Shown here: piece by piece, positions 24,099 to 33,645 of the stretch | How the letters are laid out: every line of letters begins with the position of its first letter | Numbering within the stretch: position 1 is the first letter of the stretch | From: Alviniconcha marisindica | Lineage: Eukaryota > Mollusca > Gastropoda > Provannidae | DNA length: 64,000 bases | Direction of reading: 5' to 3' | NCBI GenBank assembly: GCA_018857735.1 | Contig: JABMCL010000188.1 | Coordinates: forward strand, 15,001 to 79,000 | The notes under the pieces: model-generated | What the model was told of the DNA's origin: nothing | Seen by the model: the letters and a program-made list of their open reading frames with translations, nothing else | The model's database searches: none | Program-made: the position numbers and the translations under genes

Positions 24099-25260
24099 GG
24101 GCGTCATGTGCTAGACGTTAGTTGTCTGTTAATCATTTCCTTTGTTGAACACTTCCTTTCTAAATGCTCCCATTGTTAAACATTCCCTGTGTTAGTATTG
24201 AACACTCCCTCTGTTAAACACTCCCTTTCCAAACACTCTTATTGTTAACATTCTCTTTGTTAGTGTTATAACTATTCCCTCTGTGTGAAACATTCCCTCT
24301 GGAAGTGTTAAAAATGATCTTTGTTGGTGTTATAAACATTCCCTCTGTCTGTGTTAAACATTCCCTCTGGTAGTGTTAACTGGGAGTGTTAAACACTAGT
24401 TGTGTTAAACACTTCCTCTGTTAAGCACTCTAGTAGTGTGAAACATTCCTGCTGTTAGTGTTTAATATTCCCTCTGGTAGTGTTAAACATTGCCTCTGAG
24501 TGTTAAACATTCCCTGTAGTAGTATTAAACATTGCCTCTGAGTGTTAAACATTCCCTGTAGTAGCGTTAAACACTCTAGTAGTGTTAAACATTGCCTCTG
24601 AGTGTTAAACATTCCCTGTAGTAGTGTTAAACACTCTAGTAGTGTGAAACATTCCCGCTGTTAGTGTTTAATATTCCCTCTGGTAGTGTTAAACATTGCC
24701 TCTGAGTGTTAACCATTTCCTATAGTAGTGTTAAACACTTAGTAGTGTGAAACATTCCCGCTGTTAGTGTTTAACATTCCCTCTGGTAGTGTTAAACATT
24801 GCCTCTGAGTGTTAACCATTTCCTATAGTAGTGTTAAACACTCTAGTAGTGTGAAACATTCCCGCTGTTAGTGTTTAACATTCCCTCTGGTAGTGTTAAA
24901 CACTGCCTCTGAGTGTTAACCGTTGCCTGTGTTAACCATTGCCTGTGTTAACCATTTCCTGTGTTAACCATTTCCTGTGTTAACCATTTCCTGTGTTAAC
25001 CATTTCCTGTGTTAACCATTTCCTGTGCTGAAGGCTGTGTGTTGCCCCCTGTCCAGGTGCTGACGGACAGGCCGGACCTGCTGCAGTTCAAGGAGGCGGT
25101 GCTGGAGCTGGAGGGCGGGGCCTCTCAGGCCATCGGCCTTCGCTTCAGTCCCGTCACCCAGCCCGGCATCGCCGAGGTCCTCGTCTTCATCAATGATGAA
25201 GAGGACAAGAACGAAGAGACCTTCCGCGTCACCTCCGAGTACAAGATCATGGTGGAGTGA
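1646..25260 (+). CDS. NPHP4: Nephrocystin-4 (NPHP4), 5'-partial, 18 exons seen
   Basis: NPHP4 is a scaffold of the ciliary transition zone, partnering NPHP1 and RPGRIP1-family proteins. Exons: 1646(uncertain)-1850, 4565-4760, 7613-7692, 8989-9177, 9810-9899, 12160-12274, 12650-12793, 13162-13372, 14743-14844, 15267-15478, 16273-16499, 18270-18459, 18966-19052, 19493-19649, 20281-20396, 21302-21468, 22804-23134, 25057-25260. All junctions are GT-AG and phase-consistent, giving about 1007 residues and a stop at 25258-25260. Diagnostic stretches shared with the human protein as I know it: [70 protein letters not shown] and [10 protein letters not shown]. Human NPHP4 is about 1426 aa, so roughly the first 450-500 residues lie left of the window. 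The first exon seen is Gly/His-rich and the second Gln-rich; these linker regions are poorly conserved. The start of exon 1 is uncertain: AG at 1645 or 1664. Many introns carry minisatellites copied from the adjoining exon edge. Confidence 0.96.
2090..2500 (+). repeat. Purine-rich tract with about 100-bp duplication
   Basis: About 400 bp is nearly all A/G on the plus strand, with G runs up to about 16 near 2430-2445. Within it a unit of roughly 100 bp, starting near 2235 and 2335 (GGAGAGATGGGGGAAAAG and following), is repeated almost perfectly. It lies in an NPHP4 intron. Long proline/serine-rich minus-strand frames across it are by-products of the composition. Confidence 0.9.
2816..2901 (+). 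other. 36-bp foldback hairpin, pre-miRNA-sized
   Basis: The left arm 2816-2851 and right arm 2866-2901 are reverse complements over 36 positions with two differences, one of which would be a G:U wobble in plus-strand RNA. The loop is 14 nt (2852-2865). At 86 nt the size fits a microRNA precursor, but the stem is more perfect than typical precursors, so a young inverted duplication or MITE remnant is an alternative. It lies in the NPHP4 intron between exons ending at 1850 and starting at 4565, sense strand. Confidence 0.75.
3765..3985 (+). repeat. Three-copy tandem repeat, about 65-70 bp
   Basis: The segment GGTCAGGATTTATTTGCAAG followed by an AGGAAGGTTTC block occurs three times, separated by G runs of 8-10. 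It is intronic and has no evident link to a splice site. Confidence 0.85.
4761..6000 (+). repeat. Minisatellite A, unit contains copied 5' splice site
   Basis: About 30 tandem units of roughly 38 bp begin directly at the donor of the NPHP4 exon ending at 4760. The genuine junction reads GAG|GTAGC, then a spacer, then CTCATAACCTGCCAACT. The repeat units read GAAG|GTAGCCTACAGACC and then GTCATAGCCTGCCAACT, so the unit is a copy of the donor plus the first ~35 intronic bases. Sub-variants (GTAGTGTGCATACT and GTAGCCTACAGACC types) alternate in blocks, which suggests higher-order duplication. Every unit retains an AAG|GTAG decoy donor. Confidence 0.92.
6440..7000 (+). repeat. Minisatellite A, diverged second block
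   Basis: A diverged continuation of the array at 4761-6000 is separated from it by about 440 bp of unique sequence. Units of about 37 bp carry AGTGTACATACTACGTCATA and GCTTGCCGACTCAAGGAA. A higher-order period of about 143 bp (four units) is repeated near 6480, 6625 and 6770. The decoy donor GT has mostly mutated (AAGGAAGT rather than AAGGTAGT). Confidence 0.88.
7770..8405 (+). repeat. Compound TGG/TTG microsatellite-minisatellite
   Basis: Alternating (TGG)n and (TTG)n blocks are separated by GATGATAAAGTTTTG, giving a higher-order unit of about 60 bp repeated about nine times. No C occurs on the plus strand except in a few GCTG steps. The minus strand stays open for over 200 codons (Thr/Asn/Pro-rich), a composition artefact. 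It lies 80 bp downstream of the NPHP4 exon ending at 7692. Confidence 0.95.
9565..9776 (+). repeat. (TG)n microsatellite with CATG interruptions
   Basis: About 210 bp of TG dinucleotides includes two copies of a GCATGCATGTGTGTTGTGCA interruption block. It ends 33 bp before the NPHP4 exon starting at 9810, so it occupies part of the usual branch-point/polypyrimidine region. Confidence 0.97.
9880..11440 (+). repeat. Minisatellite B, about 34 copies of an exon end plus donor
   Basis: The unit is about 44-47 bp. The first unit overlaps the 3' end of the NPHP4 exon 9810-9899: exon codons for Y-P-Q-V-T-T-E-R followed by the donor AG|GTGGGTGTCTG. Later units read CAGGTCACCACAAAGAG|GTGGGTGTCTG, then TTTCACAGTATA(A)CCC. 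Each therefore carries a near-identical copy of the last ~18 exonic bases and of the real donor (AG|GTGGGT). Units are nearly identical, differing by small indels (GTTTC/GTGTTTC, ACCCC/ACCCCC), so homogenisation is recent. Long frames stay open in all three plus-strand phases. Confidence 0.96.
11579..12159 (+). repeat. Decoy-exon array upstream of the NPHP4 exon at 12160
   Basis: Two truncated copies of the exon starting at 12160 precede it. Each lies behind a copied acceptor (TGGCCTGTTGTTGCAG|) and is closed by a new donor (GGCAG|GTAACATG): decoy micro-exons 11802-11830 and 11944-11972, both 29 nt, with TTGGTGCTGTGCAAGCC matching the real CTGCTGCTGTGCAAGCC. A third candidate exon, 11579-11636 (58 nt), ends at the same GTAACATGTT donor motif. 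The flanking GTAACATG...GGATGTGGGGAA segment occurs three times. Confidence 0.85.
12325..12575 (+). repeat. TGG then (TG)n microsatellite and G run
   Basis: A short TGG block is followed by about 180 bp of imperfect TG/TATG repeats and a run of nine G. It lies in the intron between the NPHP4 exons ending at 12274 and starting at 12650. Confidence 0.95.
13850..14635 (+). repeat. 45-bp minisatellite, about 17 copies
   Basis: The unit GGGGTTCAGATGAACCAGAG then GGTGGCTGCAGCATACCAGT then CCCTT is 45 bp (15 codons), so long frames stay open on both strands (plus [15 protein letters not shown], minus [15 protein letters not shown]). It is intronic, between NPHP4 exons ending at 13372 and starting at 14743. 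Each unit contains an AG-acceptor-like GGCTGCAG and a small palindrome GTTCAGATGAAC, but I find no homology to the neighbouring exon edges. Confidence 0.96.
14865..15225 (+). repeat. CA/CGCA/CATG microsatellite cluster
   Basis: Imperfect ACGC, ATGC and AC dinucleotide tracts, with the longest pure (CA) blocks near 15160-15195. It fills most of the intron between NPHP4 exons 14743-14844 and 15267-15478. Confidence 0.9.
15665..15840 (+). repeat. Three-copy tandem repeat, about 60 bp
   Basis: Three copies of a unit beginning TTCATGCCTCTGTCAGAATG and ending TTGGCATTCCTCGGCTAT. It is intronic, between NPHP4 exons ending at 15478 and starting at 16273. A G run of about 20 follows near 15961. Confidence 0.9.
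16011..16124 (+). other. Long inverted repeat (about 33-bp stem)
   Basis: The arms at 16011-16043 and 16093-16124 (CTTGTCTCTCTTCTAAGTT against its reverse complement) pair with one bulge and one mismatch. The loop of about 50 nt contains an additional copy of the inner arm sequence (AAGTTCTGTGTTCA at 16049-16062). It is intronic in NPHP4, on the sense strand, and could be a MITE-like foldback. Confidence 0.75.
17559..18269 (+). repeat. Decoy exon copy plus about 50-bp minisatellite before exon 18270
   Basis: At 17559-17600, behind ...TGTAACAG|, lies a truncated and mutated copy of the start of the exon at 18270: AGTGGTGACTGAGG against AGTGGTGACGGAGG, and CTACAAACAGCTGT in both. The interval is filled by about 13 units of a ~50-bp repeat built on GTGTTACTCTAATTCACC and GTGTCTGTGTGTTACACTAA. 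The real acceptor GTGTCTGTGTGTTACAG|A is itself the last unit of this array, so the repeat supplies the polypyrimidine/AG context of the true splice site. Confidence 0.92.
18530..18965 (+). repeat. Array of copied acceptor plus exon start, about 6 copies before exon 18966
   Basis: Units of about 70 bp start near 18535, 18612, 18688, 18758, 18830 and 18895. Each has a TTACAG-like acceptor followed by CCCAGCAACCCCTTTGACAA and ACAGAGGA, which are the first ~30 bases of the genuine exon (codons [10 protein letters not shown]). They then diverge into GATGTGTCTTGTCTGTTACA, which supplies the next copy's acceptor. Several decoys keep an intact AG; others are mutated (TTAAGG). Confidence 0.93.
19560..20210 (+). 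repeat. Array of exon 3' ends, seven copies, 90-bp period
   Basis: The last ~65 bases of the NPHP4 exon 19493-19649 (codons [20 protein letters not shown]) and its donor CTGCCAG|GTATCA are repeated at 90-bp spacing. Donors lie after 19649, 19739 and 19829. Further copies decay progressively toward the acceptor at 20281: donors become GTGCGGG|TATCA and then GCCATGCATCA. The first intronic copy is open in the exon's own reading frame; the third copy has a stop (GTG TGA) at about 19801. Confidence 0.93.
20397..21175 (+). repeat. Giant (GT)n microsatellite starting at a splice donor
   Basis: The authentic donor of the NPHP4 exon ending at 20396 is the first GT of a GT-repeat tract (AAG|GTGTGTGTGTG). 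Imperfect GT repeats continue with GAGTTTGAT interruptions to about 20870 and resume at about 20947-21170. Nearly the entire intron up to the exon at 21302 is GT repeat. Confidence 0.97.
21595..21950 (+). repeat. Tandem repeat of about 74 bp, about five copies
   Basis: Unit: GGCTTTACCGACTTGGTGAA, GGTATCTTTGGTGTTACTGA, then an A-run and TGTGTATAATTGTATAT. The copies at 21690-21835 are nearly identical and the last two are diverged. It is intronic, about 125 bp after the NPHP4 donor at 21469. Confidence 0.92.
22010..22803 (+). repeat. Array of copied acceptor plus exon start, about 10 copies before exon 22804
   Basis: Units of about 75-80 bp each contain GCTGGTCTCTCAG|GGGACGCAGGC, then a CACACACAGTGTGCTGTTTC stretch and TCCTCCCACCCTCATG. 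The real junction reads GCTGGTCTGTTAG|GGGGACGCAGGCC and continues with TGCGCTGTTTCTCCTCCCAC. Each unit thus duplicates the acceptor and the first ~50 exon bases (codons including R-C-F-S-S-H-P). Read in the exon frame the decoys give RCFSSHPH. Unit edges differ by small indels. Confidence 0.95.
23150..23940 (+). repeat. Tandem repeat of about 47 bp, about 17 copies
   Basis: Unit: CTGTGTGTAAAGTGCACCAT then GTGCTGTACATTGGTTGT and a TTAGT/CTGTTGGT spacer. It begins about 16 bp after the donor of the NPHP4 exon ending at 23134 but does not include the donor itself. A further diverged copy is embedded near 24085-24130 after a (GT)n block. Confidence 0.95.
24120..25040 (+). repeat. Short-period TGTTAAACATTCCC-type repeat up to an acceptor
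   Basis: Irregular units built on GTGTTAAACATTCCCTCTG, with a higher-order period of about 120 bp (near 24620, 24740 and 24845), end in seven or so copies of a 17-bp unit CCATTTCCTGTGTTAA. The last copy lies within about 30 bp of the acceptor of the final NPHP4 exon (25057). Confidence 0.9.
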
Positions 25261-25471
25261 GCTCCAGGTGGAGGGAGCAACTCTGGTGTGTTATTGGGGA
25301 ACATTCCAGTGGAACACAAGGAGGGGGTGGTGGGGAATTGGGGGGGGGGGAGGGGGGGTGGAGGGGGTGAAACAGGACAGCTTGACAAAAAGCCCAAACA
25401 AACATGATGGAGGGTACTAATCTTGTCAAGCTTGTGGTGGAGTAAATGGCTGAAGAGGAATGTATAAAAAA

Positions 25472-25477
25472 AATAAA
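25472..25477 (+). terminator. Candidate NPHP4 polyadenylation signal
   Basis: AATAAA lies 212 nt after the NPHP4 stop codon in an A-rich stretch. A second AATAAA occurs near 25602. Either could serve; there is no transcript evidence. Confidence 0.35.
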
Positions 25478-26639
25478 AAAATATTGAACAGCTAAAATTA
25501 TGATATTATTTATAACATTACCTAATTATGGACATGCTGTGTCAAAGTGATTTACTTGGCTGTCGTTATATCATGATGATGCAGCTCAGAACCCCCAATG
25601 AAATAAATACAGGATAAATTCTGGGTCACTCATACCATTTGGATGCTTGTTCTGTCAGCATTGTTTTACTTATCTGTGCCAATTTGGACTTCAGTCGAAA
25701 GGAACACAAGGAATAAGCTACTAACTGATGAATAAAAATAAAAAGTCAGCCAGACAGTGACTAATTCAAGAGATCTTTTGTTGAGACTTAATGTCCAAAG
25801 AGACCATGTATGGTCTATTTTGGACGGAATTCAAGAGACAATATTATAACAAGGTGATAAATGCTCACGGTCAGAGGCAGCGAATGGTAGTTACATGCAG
25901 CAGTCGTCTCCCTCTCCAGACTTGAGAGTCGGGGTACCGATGCCAGGGCCATGCTTTCTTGGGTCTGCTGTATTTTTCAGTTACAGGTACATAGGTTTGG
26001 TTTTGGGCCATACGTTGTTGGGTCTGCTGTATTTTTCACAGTTACAGGTACATAGGTTTGGTTTTTGGCCATACGTTGTTGGGTCTGCTGTATTTTTAGT
26101 TATTATCACATGGGATTGGTTTTTGGCCATGCCTTGTTGGGTCTGCCGCATTTTGTACGTCTATTATTACACAGGTTTGGCTTTACTGGGTGCCCAAGTA
26201 TTGTTTCGGAAGGTTGGTCTGTTCACTTGACCAGGTGGAGGTGGACGATGCCACACAAGACTGCTGCAATTCTAGCTGGTCTCGTCTGTGTGGCGGGACA
26301 GTAGCGCTAAAAGACGTTGCCGTGTGGGAATTTGAATTCTGTCGTAAGAGCAGTTAGCCAGAAGATGGGGAGCGTTCGGTTAGCTGGGTATTTATTCAGC
26401 TTCTGTTAAGCTTGCATGCTGTTGTTTGTGCTTTCTAGTAAAAGCGGTGTGGTAAAGGTGACTGCTAGCAGTCAGAAACAAAGATCAGAACAGGGATGGT
26501 AATTTATGGATGAATGTGTTTTATTCAGACAGGATTAAAAATAAAAAAATTAAGAAGGAAAAAAAAAAGAGATTTTTTTTTTTTTTTAAAGAGAGAGAGA
26601 GCAAATGAGAGAAGAAAGAAAGAAGCAGGAGGAAAAAAG

Positions 26640-26885
26640 TAATTTTTCCCCTGTCTGGACAAAAAGAAAGTTGAAAGGGGAGAAAAAAAAGCAATATTTC
26701 CCCAGTCTGGACAAAAAGAAAGTAGAAGGAGAGAAAAAAAAGGAGCAATTTTTCCCCTGTCTGGACAAAAAGAAAGTTGAAAGGGGAGAAAAAAAGAGCA
26801 ATTTTTCCCCTGTCTGGACAAAAAGAAAGTAAGTAGAAGGAGAAAGGAAAAAACAGCAATTTCCCCCCCCCTTGTCTGGACAAAA
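26640..26885 (+). repeat. Tandem repeat of about 60 bp, about 4-5 copies
   Basis: CCCCTGTCTGGACAAAAAGA followed by AAGTTGAAAGGGGAGAAAAA and GCAATTTTTC is repeated with small changes. Confidence 0.92.
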
Positions 26886-27380
26886 ACCAAACCTTTTCTA
26901 TTTTGATCTGTTTCTGATTACATTTATTTTTCGCTTTCCTGGCAATGTTGCCATTCCCTGCAGTCAGTTCCTGGAACCATCATTTGTGTTGTTTCCTGGC
27001 ATGGAACTGTTTGGGGGTATTTATTTCCTGTGCACGTTGTTCATCATAGTCGTTCCTTTCGTAAAAGAGGGAAGAGCCACCTTTCAGGACATGGTCACAA
27101 AACGGATTGTATTTTGATGTTGCCTTGATTACCGTCCATGCTGTTTTACCGTCAGATGTGTTTGCAGCTGTGCTGCAAGGCTGCTTTTACATTGTCCGTC
27201 CATTTGACTGTTGCTTTGTAATATGTATTTGTTGTGTATACATATCGGTATTTATAAATATATGCACCCCCAGATTCATAATGTTAGGTTCATTTTTTGT
27301 CGGAAAAAAACTGGTAGGGTATGCTTTTATATCAAGTGTGTAAATATGGTTTGTGTGTGTGTGTGTGTGTGTATGCAGTT

Positions 27381-27416
<36 letters not shown>

Positions 27417-28129
27417 AAATGGAGACACAGTGAGATTGGTTGAAACCTAATCTATTTTTGGAGAGAAAAAATATTCCAAGTGCTCTTCTTCAGACATAGT
27501 CACTGCCTTGTTGAATTTATCTTAATGAACTTTGTGTTTTTCTTTATTCATTTACTATTCAGCAAACATGTTCTGAACTTTTGCTTCAGTGGGGATCTTA
27601 TGCCTAAAGATATCACACATTAGAATCATCATCCTATTTTATGTCATGATTTTGTTTTGACTTCAGGTTGTCAGTTTTACATTGATTTTGATGGTAGTAG
27701 TGTCATATTGTCTTTGAAAACAGTCATCATGATCAATTTATGTGATTTTGCTTGTTGACATTGATTTTTTTATTTTATTTACCTGTTGTGTAAATCCATT
27801 TTGTATTTAATTGAGCATTTCAGTTGGGATCTGAACACAAACTGTGATATGTTTAACTGTATATTTAAAAACAAAACTCACTTTACATCCATTTGTAATC
27901 AGTTATGTACCAGTTTTAACTCAAGTTATTTGTGTCATTGTGCACATATAAAATGTAAATTTAAATATGTATTTTTGTTTGTTTTTGTCTCATTCTGTAG
28001 ATAGACCATTACGATGCAATGCATTGAAACATGAAAATGGAAAGTATGCATTGAAACATGAAAATGAAAAGTAAACAATCCATAGCAGTTTAAAACAGTC
28101 TTGGGTGTAAACATATGTATGTGTATTGT

Positions 28130-28196
28130 AAATGTGTGTTTGTAATGTATGTGTGTTTGTAATGTGTGTGTGTGTGTATGTGTGTGTGTGTGTGTG

Positions 28197-28261
<65 letters not shown>

Positions 28262-28262
28262 A
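28130..28262 (+). repeat. (GT)n microsatellite
   Basis: About 130 bp of imperfect then near-pure GT dinucleotides, preceded by AATGTGTGTTTGT units. Confidence 0.97.
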
Positions 28263-28339
28263 CATTCAGGTGGTAAGCAACCGAGTCCAGGATGAAATCC
28301 TGTTCAGTTTACATTTGCTCTCTGACAGCTTGTGTTTGA

Positions 28340-28690
28340 CACAGCATCTTGCAGCTCTGCCCCCCTTCATCCCAAATTAACGCAGCATTAAAATGGTGTA
28401 CACTGCTGCCCCCCTTCTCCCAAATAACACAGCTTTGGTGTTTGACACAGCATCTTGCAGCTCTGCCCCCCTTCATCCCAAACTAGCACAGCATTAAAAT
28501 GGTGTACACTGCTGCCCACCTTCTCAGAGAACCAGTTTGGTAGTGACAACATAGCATTAGTTTCACTGAAGAAATACAGAGACAGCATAGCATTAGTTTC
28601 ACTGAAGAAATACAGAGACAGCATAGCATTAGTTTCATTGAAGAAATACAGAGACACTAGTTACACTGTAACAAATACAGTGACAGCACA
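28340..28690 (+). repeat. Two adjacent small tandem duplications
   Basis: A block of about 115 bp containing CAGCATCTTGCAGCTCTGCC and ATTAAAATGGTGTACACTGC occurs twice. It is followed by about four copies of a 36-bp unit, CATAGCATTAGTTTCACTGA then AGAAATACAGAGACAG. Confidence 0.88.
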
Positions 28691-29519
28691 GTGTTAGTTA
28701 CATTGCACAAAACAGCAAAAAACAAGGTTTTGATTTCATTGCATGCATTTCATATTCACATGATTATTTATTTCAGATTTTGCACATAAACTGTTGTGCT
28801 TTTGTCCATAAAATGTCGCACTCCAGGCCACAAGCAGCATTCACCAGAACACCTGATTTAAAGGTTGAATACAAGTGTTTCAACACAAATGTCCACTTCT
28901 GCAATAGCAGTGCATTTAACTAAATCAATTGTTCACGGCATCATGGATTTCATATCAAAAGTAAACTATCACAGATGTTATGTGTATAAAATGAAAGCCG
29001 ATACATTCAAAATTCTAAATAGCCTGGACACGATTGCATATGACTTAAAGGACAAAAAGTAAACTTTGAGAAAAACATGTTCCAAATAGTTATTTCAGCT
29101 AACATGATTCTATGCCCTGTACTTACACATGTATGTTCACAGGAATTTTTCAGAGACAAACTTCTATCCTAAGGTAAAGAGTACTGGTAGAATTGATACC
29201 AAAATCTTGAAATCCATGATGGTTGATAGCATATATATGTCCTGTTGAACTTCAGCTGAGGGGCCATGACAAAAACAGCTCGACTATAAACTGAGAAAAA
29301 AAAAATGTCCCTTTCATGTTCGTCAAGTATCACAGTCACTTTAAGTTCCGCAAGAGAAAAAATCCTCAACTGCTGACGTGGGGAAGTAAAAAGGATGTAC
29401 ACGTCAACGCAAACAATTCAAACTGATATCAATAATAAGCTTCAGAGTTCACATTTAGCAGTCCTTGATTTCATGGATAATGAAGCCCATTACTGTTATA
29501 TTTAAAATAATGGTCTATC

Positions 29520-29525
29520 TTTATT
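29520..29525 (-). terminator. Candidate ODAD1 polyadenylation signal
   Basis: The minus strand reads AATAAA about 115 nt downstream of the ODAD1 stop codon, a normal position for a cleavage/polyadenylation signal. Confidence 0.45.
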
Positions 29526-29638
29526 TTATCTTTTTGTACATCCCTCTGTTTTATGGTAGCTTAGTGTTGTCAATGCTTTGAAGCTATTTTCATGTCTAGG
29601 TGATGTAAACTGTACAACTTGCATTCATTCTGACACAT

Positions 29639-30182
29639 TTATTTCTTGCCCTCTTTCTGTTTCTGTTTCTGGGCCTTTTCTCGTGCGTTTGACAAGTCGT
29701 ATTTGAATCCTTCTTTCCTTGCTGCCGATTCTCTCTTCTGTACTGTCTTCATGACCTTGGCCTGAAGTTCGTTACGGGTGAAAGGTCGTGTCTCGTCCTC
29801 GCTGGCTTCACTTCCATCACTTTCATACTCATCCCTGGCAGGAAACAGAAAATGCTTGTTAGATTAAAACTCCTGGTTGTGTAGCAAGTATCTGAATTAG
29901 TGCAGTGGGAACACACATTGTATAACCTTACTAAAATAGCCCCCAGTTATGAAGCACTTTTTCAGTTCATGCTCCTCCAATATCCCAAATAAAACCTACC
30001 ACGCACCCGCTGTTTCACTCACACACATACACTGTTGGACACATGCATGCACACATATGCACACTTTCACCTGTGCATACATCTGAATATGCAGGCACAC
30101 ACACATACATACACACACACACACATGCATGCCCACGCATGCACGTGCACAGACACTTTCACTTGTGCATACATCTGCATAT

Positions 30183-30244
<62 letters not shown>

Positions 30245-31757
30245 AGAATAACTTGTATTTTTTTAGTATGATTGCATAGTATTAGTATGATTGCTAGTGT
30301 GGTTGTATAAATGTGTACATAAAACTGTATATCAACCCCCCCCCCTCTCACCACCACCCCTTTAATCTTCAGCCCCTTTTGTAAGCACCTTGGGCTCGTC
30401 TGAGATGAGGTGCCAGAAACATCTATTATTATTATTATCAGAGCATTGTAGTGGTAGCAGAAGGGTGTGTAAATGCGTGCGATGTCTCACCCGACGGCAG
30501 GAGGGAAGATGGGGATTTGCTGCTGTGGCGGAGCTGGGCCCTCGCCCAGCAAGCCTGGAACCTTGGGATCGTGCTTGTCGGCATCCTGCAAATCAACCAA
30601 TCAACCAATCAATGAATGAATGAATGAAAATTTATATACAGCGCATAAAAAATTCTACACAAAACCTTGCGTGTTCACAGCGCCAGATACACACAGTGCA
30701 TACATCATTTGTAAGCTCTCGCAAGCTAAAACTACCAAAGGACACTCATACCAAAAGGTACAAACAGCTCCTACCCACCCACCCCTTCCCAAAAGTGGAA
30801 CTATACATAGCAGTTAAATGTAAAAATATATACAGAGTTACAAATCAGTCTGTTAGTACAAACCAATGAGTCAATCAATCTGTTAGTCAATAAGTCCATC
30901 CATCCATCAGTCACCTCTCTAATCAACCAATCAATCAGTTAATCAGTCAGTCCATTAGTCAGTAATTCTGTCCATCCAGCAGTCAGCTCTGCACTCTGCA
31001 ATCAATCAGTCAATTAGTCAGTAATTATGTCCATCCATCCAGCAGTCAGCTCTGCACTCTGTAATCAGTCAGTCAATCAGTCAGTCAATAAGTCCATCCA
31101 TCCAGCAGTCAGCTCTGCACTCTGTAATCAGTCAGTCAATCAGTCAGTCAATAAGTCCATCCATCCACCAGTCACCTCTCTAGCCAGTCAGCTCTGCACT
31201 CTGTAATCAGTCAGTCAATAAGTCCATCCATCCACCAGTCACCTCTCTAATCAACCAATCAATCAGTTAATCAGTCAGTCAATCAGTCAGTCAATAAGTC
31301 CATCCATCCACCAGTCACCTCTCTAGCCAGTCAGCTCTGCACTCTGTAATCAATCAGTCAATTAGTCAGTCAATAAGTCCATCTATCCACCAGTCACCTC
31401 TGCACTCTGGACTTACTGACTGGCTGACTAAAGGTTGCTGTCTCTACCTCACATCTCCGTCTCTGTGTGTGTGTGTGTCTCTCTCTCTAACACTTGCACA
31501 AAATGCAACGTAACTCTCTCTTCCTTGCTCTTTTCTATTTCTCTTTCCAGCTTGTCTCACTTTCTGTCATTCTCCGTCTTTCCGGTTCTTCACGCTCTTT
31601 CTCTCATTCATTTTGTTTCTGTCTCTACCCCCATCTCTCTCTCTCTTTCTCTCATTCTGTCTGTCTGGCTGTCTGTCTGTCTCTCCAGTTCTTTGCACTC
31701 TCTTTCTCTCATTCATTTTGTTTCTGTCTCTATCCCACATCACTCTCTCTCTCTCTG

Positions 31758-31844
<87 letters not shown>

Positions 31845-32572
31845 CTGTCTCTCTGTCTCTCTGTCTGTCTGTCTGTCTGTCTCTGTCTGTCTGTCTGTCT
31901 CTGTCTCTCTCTGTTTCTGTCTCTCTCTCTCTCTCTCTTTCCCCTTCTAGGCCTACCTTGGCAAGAATGTAGGCCTGTACAGCCAGCAGTTCATTGGTCC
32001 TCTGCTCGATGATGCCTAGGTACTGCAGCATATTACTTTCTGTTACACCTGCCGTTGCTCCTAGCATGTCGTCGATGGCCGCACGGTCACAGTTGATCTT
32101 GTTGAACAGGGATTCAATACCTGCAGATGAGAGAAAGATGGTGGAATTTTAGTGCGAGCGCACACACACACACACATACACACATGCACACACACCCCTC
32201 CCCACATGGACATCACATAACGCCCCCCCCCCCCCCCCACACACACACCCCCCTCCCCACATGGACACCACATAACGCCCCCCTCACACACACACACATG
32301 TACACACCCACCACCCACACACACACACACCCCCTCCCCACATGGACACCACATAACGCCCCCCCTCACACACACACACATGTACACACCCACCCACCCA
32401 CACACACCACCCCCCTCCCCACATGGACACCACATAACCCCCCCCACCCCTCTCCCCCTCACACACAATGTACACACCCACCCACCCACACACCCCTCCC
32501 ACATGCACACACACAACAGCACACTCCACACACACACACACCCCCCCCCACACAACACATGCCCCACACACA

Positions 32573-32623
<51 letters not shown>

Positions 32624-33411
32624 ATCCCTCACAAAAACAGCACCGCACACAGAACCCGCCCCCCCCCCCCTCCCCCACCTACACACAGGGCTCCACCCCA
32701 CAGGGCCCATTACCTGCTTTCAGCTGGTCGAGAATCTTGGCCACCTCCTTGTGTTTCTGCTCGTACTCGTCAGCCTCCTTGTGGGCAGCGTTCTGTTTCT
32801 CCTCCAGCTGCTTCAGGATCACCTTGCGCTGCTCCTCCAGCGCGATGCCCTGCTCCTTGAACTTCTCGATCTCGTTCTTGATCTGCACGGGTAACGGGCA
32901 GGTCTGCTTAGCCTGCTACTCTTCACCTGTGGTTCCTGGTCTTCCCCACGATAGAATTTGATACTTTTCCCCTGTGGTTCTGGTACTTTCCTAGAATAGA
33001 ATCTGGTCTTTTTCCCCTGTGGTTCTCGTATTGTCCTAGAATAGAATCTGGTATTTTTCGCCTAGTGGTTCTGGTACTTTCCTAGAATAGAATCTGGTAT
33101 TTTTCACCTGTGGTTCTGGTACTTTCCTAGAATAGAATCTGCTAGTTTTCCGTAGTGGTTCTGGTATTTTTCTAGAATAGAATCTGGTGTTTTTCCTTAA
33201 TAGTTCTGGGATTTTTCTAGAATAGAGTCTGCTATTTTTCCATAGTGGTTCTGGTATTTTTCTAGAATCAGGTATTTTTCCTTTGTGGTTATCATACTTT
33301 CCTAGAATAGAATGTGGTATATTTCCCTTGTGGTCCCCATGTTTTCCCAGAATAAAACCTGCACCTTTCCCCTGGGGTTCCCATATTTTCAGGAATAAAA
33401 TCTGCTCTGTG

Positions 33412-33467
<56 letters not shown>

Positions 33468-33495
33468 TGTGTGTGTGTGTGTGTGCATGCATACC

Positions 33496-33560
<65 letters not shown>

Positions 33561-33602
33561 ACAGGTGTATATTTGTGTGTGCATGCATGTGCATACATGC
33601 AT

Positions 33603-33645
<43 letters not shown>

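Larger units (their letters stand above)
25261..29638. other. Convergent intergenic region between NPHP4 and ODAD1
   Basis: No gene recognised. Contents: NPHP4 3' UTR candidates, a three-copy AGGTACATAGGTTTGG repeat (25985-26170), a four-to-five-copy CTGTCTGGACAAAAAGAAAG repeat of about 60 bp (26640-26885), GT microsatellites (27350-27415 and 28130-28262), and two small tandem duplications (28340-28520, and a 36-bp unit at 28545-28690). The remainder is AT-rich and featureless. Confidence 0.7.
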